Shown one piece after another: positions 59,375 through 64,000 of a stretch of DNA of 64,000 bases. The translations under genes were made by a program, and so were the position numbers. The DNA lies in NCBI GenBank assembly GCA_032718475.1, contig JAUCBJ010007167.1, forward strand, positions 35,618 through 99,617, given 5' to 3'. The stretch is from Nemertoderma westbladi. Taxonomy: Eukaryota > Xenacoelomorpha > Nemertodermatida > Nemertodermatidae. A model generated the notes under the pieces. It was not told where the DNA came from, did not search any database, and worked only from the letters and a program-made list of their open reading frames with translations. Each line of letters opens with the position of its first letter. Position 1 is the stretch's first letter.

Positions 59375-61482
59375 TATACTGTTTTTGATGAAATTGCATT
59401 ATCAATTAAGTTTCCCCATTACAAACTGGTATTAAATATAGTAAATAATTCTATACAGTATACTAAATTATAGAAAGTTTGAATTTCGCGCCCAACATTT
59501 TTTAAAAAGGGACATGTCACTTTGTCATTCAGTCATTGGTCAGTTTTAATTATTAAGAATTCTCTTTTGTGTTTTTCAGTACTTAAGCAGACTGCTAACT
59601 GCAGCTACCTGCACAACTGCACAACAACAACAATTTGTCATTTGGTCATATTTATAATTACTGGTACTGAATTATACCTGTTGTTTGTTCTTTGACATTG
59701 TGATTTCAAGTTAAATGTGAAATGCCGTAAATCCTAAATCTGTTATTGACTGATTCAATTAAATTGTCCGTCTACAATCTGAAAACGGACAATTTTCAAC
59801 ATATGGCACATGGCAGTAGGCCTATGGAAATAACATACAGGATAATGGAGTAGTTTTACCGGGAGCGATCTGCCGGCGATTCCACAGGCGAGAGGGTATG
59901 AGATGAAGCAAAATCCGGCCAGTATACCGGTATAATGAACAGGGAAGTATAGCCTATCGCCCATCGGTAGGCCTGCAACACTACACTGGAAGGGGTTCAA
60001 AATTAAGCGAGGAACACTGGGGTTCATTTGGGGCAGGGGGGTGGGGTGCAATACAGAAATATTCCTTCGACGGCTGAGACGGTTATATGCTGAATAAGTA
60101 GGCCCTAGGATGTTTTTTGATTTAATTAGTACATTTTGGATTAAAGGTCGTATTACCGCATTAGATTATTGACCAGCCCAGCCCATTTCCAACCATTCCT
60201 AGTTTTGGGAGGGGAATCGACAGTAAAAAATAGGTGCTTCGATTCTACATTTCATTTGGGATTATTTGGGGGGACTAACAATTCTGATTTATATATATTT
60301 CTATCACTAGGCCGACTTTCGATTTTGGGGATCATTCACTGTCACACGGTGGGCTGGTTAGCTATTTGATCATCCATAATAGACAGACTCTCCCTTTTGG
60401 TTGGTTCATTGGAAGTATTACAGTTTTGGAGAAGCCAAAATGACATTATTTGGAAATGGGACCTGCGTAAAAGCGGCTTATAGCCGATAATTGGCGGAAC
60501 ACGGCTGTTAGATTTCAATTTATATTTATTACAAAATTAGTCCTATATTATGTTGAAAGTACCCGCTAAATCTAGATTACAATATAGCAAATTTAGCTTG
60601 ACTCAGTCATGTGATATTTAAATGTGGGTATCACCTTTTTGCCTTAATTAGCAGCAACATTTAGAACATTTCAGAAATATTAGTTTTGCCTTGGAACGGG
60701 TGGTTTATTCAAACGCTGTAGGATATTAGTAAGCAATCTATCTGAGTCAATTCGAATCAGTAGTCGGCTTACATTTCGTTGTTCAGTGTTTTTTGAGCAC
60801 AGAACGCAACAGTCAATAATCTAATATTGTGACTGCGTCACTGAATTTGAATTGAATTTAGATTTAGCAAAATTTAAAATTTGTTTTAATTTTAATTTTG
60901 GACGCAAAATTATTTAATTGAAATATTTATTAAATTAATTTCAAGGCAACCATATTTATTCTCCGTACAACTTCCAGGTACTCAACTTCATCACTTCAAC
61001 TGGTTCTGGATCTGTGAACGTCAATGCTTGGTACATTGGTGAGGACTAAGTTAGAGTCACTTACGAATTGGGACGCGAACGACGGTACACCGATTCTGAG
61101 GTTGGTCGTAGTGTTAAATCTTTGTACTTGTGAGATCTATTTGAATGAATTGTGGCAGCCTGAAAGGTTTGTAAAACACATACCGGTATATATTGAGTAT
61201 TCCTCGCATACCAATATATATAATTTCTGGGAATTTGGCGTTATTTGTAAAAATTTAAAATTTATTATTTTACCAAAATAATAAAGATTTTAAAATTCAT
61301 CTCATTTTACCCAATTTACAATTGTGGTAGCCGTGCAAATAGCTCATTTATTTGCATCATAAATATACATTGGTAAGTGTATATAAAATATTTGATTAAT
61401 TTGGAAATATTTTCGCTGTTATATATATACAACACAACGTTTTGGTGTTATATAATTTGTATAATAGACCAATTTTAAGGTA
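59375..61482. other. Unassigned AT-rich DNA between element C and the MITE; possible 5' end of element E
   Basis: No convincing gene is visible. The sequence does not continue element C or the LINE. Its distance to the gag-like gene E (about 2.2 kb without the MITE) is compatible with an LTR plus leader. No LTR boundary or primer site can be fixed because a second LTR is outside the window. A TTTTGTGTTTTTCAG acceptor-like sequence lies near 59566-59580. Confidence 0.4.
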
Positions 61483-62205
61483 TATGTGGCTGGCCACGAG
61501 AAAAGGGACCTTATGTCGCAAAACCTGATTCTGAGATAATCGCGTTTAAAGTTTCCCTCTATTTTTGAACAAATTTAATTGGATTATCAATTTAGAAATG
61601 CATAAAACGATGAGGGAAATTCAAATTGGTTCTGATATTCAATATACCTAGGAAATAACTAATTACAGGAAGCAATATAAGATGTTGCAGTGTTGTATAT
61701 AACACTGTCTTAGGGTTTTCATGTCTGAATTTAGGACTGTAATATATTGTAATTGTACTACTGTAATATGTAGGTACTGTAGGCCTACAGTTAGTATTTA
61801 AATGCAATATGGCTGTCATTTTCTTAATTTATCTTCGTTAGTTCTTAAATTTTGTAATCCCAATAAAGAATTCAAAATACAAATAATTTTAAATTTTGTT
61901 AAAAAAATTTTTTTTAATTTTTGAAAATAATTTAAATTAAAAAAAATTTTGTTTTGGTTACATGTTTTTTTGAAAATTTTGCAAAATTTTTTTTAAATAA
62001 TCGCTTATTATAACCGCTATTAATAAAAATTTTTTTGCTACCCGATTCACCTTCACATATATCGCTATAACTTTTTTTTGGAAATAGATATTGAGACACC
62101 GTTTTTTTTATTAAAATCTCTGGAAAATTCTGCATCTCATAGGCCTAATAACTCAAAATCGACCTCCGGTGACATAAGGTCCCTTTTCTCGTGGCCAGCC
62201 ACATA
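61483..62205. mobile_element. MITE with inverted repeats and TA target duplication (723 bp)
   Basis: The left end TATGTGGCTGGCCACGAG... continues identically for about 35 bases to ACCTTATGTC. The right end is its reverse complement. The match continues imperfectly for about 25 bases more (CTGATTCTGAGATAAT against CGATTTTGAGTTATTA). TA flanks both ends (61481-61482 and 62206-62207), as for Tc1/mariner-type elements. The interior is rich in T and A runs, and no transposase frame is seen. It sits just before gene E. Confidence 0.85.
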
Positions 62206-62277
62206 TATAATTTATATAATTATATATATAGTTGACATTGGTATAATAATACCACCGAACTTGACAACCTTTTAACA

Positions 62278-64000
62278 ATGAGTCAGAACAACAACACTGA
62301 CCCTCCATTAACGGAGTATTACGAGACGGCTGGTGAGACAACTAGTCAGCAATTAGACACTTCAGTACCTGACAGTACTGTGGACATTAATGAACCTACG
62401 ACAATTACTGTGGGTACCGCTACTGTAACAGAAGTTATAGACGATGACGGTGGTCATTCCCAGACATTTGGCCCACATCCCTACAACAATGTACCCGACC
62501 CACATAGTGACAGTGGGAGTGAAACATCAACACCAGGTCCAACTATCAGCAGGAGTGCTGGTGGACATATGGCTAAAGTAACTAGTGCTACAAATAAATT
62601 AATAAGAGTATTAGATAGGCAAGAGTACGAACCTGTAAATCTAGGCATATTACAGGATGAATATAATCAATTAATATTTACTCAAAGTAATAAACTGCAA
62701 GAATTAGTAGGCCTGGCAGAAAAACGGCGGGAATTTAAAACTCTTACCAACCTGTACACTAAGTTACAAAGTATTTGTGCTACCTTTATTTCGATAACAA
62801 ATCGAATTCGGGCAATACGCGAGGAGTTCCGCGCAAGTTTAGCCGATGCATCGGAGGCACAAATAAACTTTGACTCAGAAGAATTCGAGTTGAATGAATG
62901 GGTAAATGTGTACATGAATAAGTTAGAGCGTTATCTATTTCAGAAGGGTGTGGTAGTACCCGGTTTACCGCTACCAACTAAGGCAAATGAAGTGGCCAGC
63001 GAATATTCGGAAATCATTAACGAGGGAGCTCATTCGGTGGCGAGTAAAACCCGGTGTGAGGGTTCCGTGAGTTCGTTGTCGATTTCAGCCTCGCAACTAT
63101 TAACCGTGAGGAGGTTGAGCGAAGATGGGCAACAAGCAAAACGCGAACAACTTCGATTTGAACGAGAAGAAGAAATTCGGCGTAGTAGGCAACTGGCAGA
63201 AACACAGTTGAAGCGATTAGAGCAAAATATATCGCAACTGAGTGTGGAAGAAACACATTTACTGGAGTCTGAAGCATGTGCGATAAGGGCCAATAAATTA
63301 GATATGGAAGCAGCAAATAGATTAGCTGAGATTGAACGTGGGAGGGTTCGAAGAGAAGCTGAGCGTGTTAAGGCGGATCGTTTAGCAGAAATCGAGAAGG
63401 CACTAATTGAACGCGAAACTGATGCAAATCGCCAACGAATGGTTGATGATGCTATGCGTATCGAACAAGAAAATGAAATAGCAAGAAGAAAGAAAGAGCT
63501 GGAAGATCAGTGTTTGAAAATCGAGGCCCAACGTAAACAACAGCTTGAGGAGGACGAACGCAGAAGGAAAGGAGAAGAATTGGCTAGTCGACAACAACGT
63601 ATTGCATCTGAACTTGAGGAAGCCAAATTAGCAGCGAGATGTTATAGAGCGAATTCATTGTTAAGCGAATTGGACCATGTTGCTTCCTCTGTAGAGCAGT
63701 ACAATGAAACTCATGGAAAGGATGCAATAAACTCAAAAATGCATTTCATTGATGCTTTTCATAGACGTTTTGCTGGCAAGGGATGGGTGGAAGAGGAATA
63801 TGATTTGCCACCTAGCATAAGTGGAACACAACGACGAAATCCTCGCCGTATTGAAAATCGTGCGGCGGAAGAATACCCAGAAATTGCATCAGGAGGAATA
63901 TTGAATTTCACCAATGATAATTTTTCTCGCAAAACTCACCATCCACGAACTGTTAATCAGAAAAATCCGTCGTCTAGAGACCATGTGCCGCATTGTGAAT
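62278..64000 (+). CDS. Gag-like coiled-coil protein gene E, intact, runs off the window
   Basis: The ATG at 62278 (MSQNNNTDPPLTEYYETAG) opens 574 codons with no stop to the window edge. Residues 1-100 are acidic and Thr/Ser-rich. A GGHMAKVT motif at about residue 97 matches GGHMAQIT in the element D gag. Residues 110-240 look helical, with a CATFISITNRIRAIREEF segment. Residues 270-470 are a long charged coiled coil (FEREEEIRRSRQLAETQ, RRKKELEDQC). Residues 490-574 are more polar and globular, with FHRRFAGKGWVEEEYDLPP. No DUF1759 or pol is reached, so Gag identity is inferred from the similarity to D and from the position after a long non-coding leader. The frame is undamaged, unlike D and F, which suggests a younger element. 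Confidence 0.7.
   Translation, partial: MSQNNNTDPPLTEYYETAGETTSQQLDTSVPDSTVDINEPTTITVGTATVTEVIDDDGGHSQTFGPHPYNNVPDPHSDSGSETSTPGPTISRSAGGHMAKVTSATNKLIRVLDRQEYEPVNLGILQDEYNQLIFTQSNKLQELVGLAEKRREFKTLTNLYTKLQSICATFISITNRIRAIREEFRASLADASEAQINFDSEEFELNEWVNVYMNKLERYLFQKGVVVPGLPLPTKANEVASEYSEIINEGAHSVASKTRCEGSVSSLSISASQLLTVRRLSEDGQQAKREQLRFEREEEIRRSRQLAETQLKRLEQNISQLSVEETHLLESEACAIRANKLDMEAANRLAEIERGRVRREAERVKADRLAEIEKALIERETDANRQRMVDDAMRIEQENEIARRKKELEDQCLKIEAQRKQQLEEDERRRKGEELASRQQRIASELEEAKLAARCYRANSLLSELDHVASSVEQYNETHGKDAINSKMHFIDAFHRRFAGKGWVEEEYDLPPSISGTQRRNPRRIENRAAEEYPEIASGGILNFTNDNFSRKTHHPRTVNQKNPSSRDHVPHCE

Noticed and set aside
59755-60369. Short frames in the spacer right of element C
   Set aside because: They are short and lack similarity to anything in the window, motif content or coding bias.

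Overview
This window looks like metazoan nuclear DNA, most likely from an invertebrate with a repeat-rich, AT-leaning genome. The evidence is the content: BEL/Pao LTR retrotransposons (a group known only from animals), non-LTR retrotransposons, a piggyBac-type non-autonomous transposon, a foldback element and a MITE. I see no host gene. Species cannot be named from the sequence.

Layout. 1-5.4 kb: the gag and 5' leader of a decayed BEL-like element (D, minus strand), entering from the left edge. 5.4-9.1 kb: a tRNA-derived fragment, then a coiled-coil and Asn-rich gag-like gene (F, plus strand) split by a 5'-truncated LINE with a 13-bp target duplication. 9.1-24.7 kb: a LINE 3' end (minus) split by BEL/Pao element A (9324-24449, minus, 5-bp duplication AGGCT). 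24.7-26.4 kb: a second LINE copy (plus) that lost its reverse transcriptase. 26.4-50.0 kb: a third LINE copy (minus) that took a piggyBac-like insertion at TTAA (26491-46695), which itself took BEL/Pao element B (26896-45524, plus, duplication ACACA). The same LINE copy also holds a foldback element (47955-49038, 8-bp duplication) and BEL/Pao element C (50007-59374, plus, 3'-truncated). 59.4-62.3 kb: unassigned DNA containing a 723-bp MITE. 62278-64000: an intact gag-like gene (E) running off the right edge.

The main result is element B and its relatives A and C. B is 18,629 bp with paired 1,202-bp LTRs that look about 99.7% identical by eye. It carries a 2.25-kb structured leader and a complete gag-pol frame (Gag, zinc knuckles, aspartic protease, reverse transcriptase, RNase H, integrase, DUF5641) with one TGA interruption. 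About 1.6 kb downstream of pol lies a second coding region of about 1,417 codons (39994-44244). It resembles no protein I recognise. It has no visible membrane segment, and it carries tandem CCHC-type knuckles and a strongly basic C-terminus, so it does not look like an envelope. A keeps its two ends, which shows it belongs to the family.

The family also shares a cluster of consensus splice-donor sequences inside gag, a conserved acceptor-like site before the second coding region, a 289-bp leader duplication, an array of TACCGGTA palindromes and an LTR-proximal hairpin. Together these suggest that the second protein is made from a spliced RNA.
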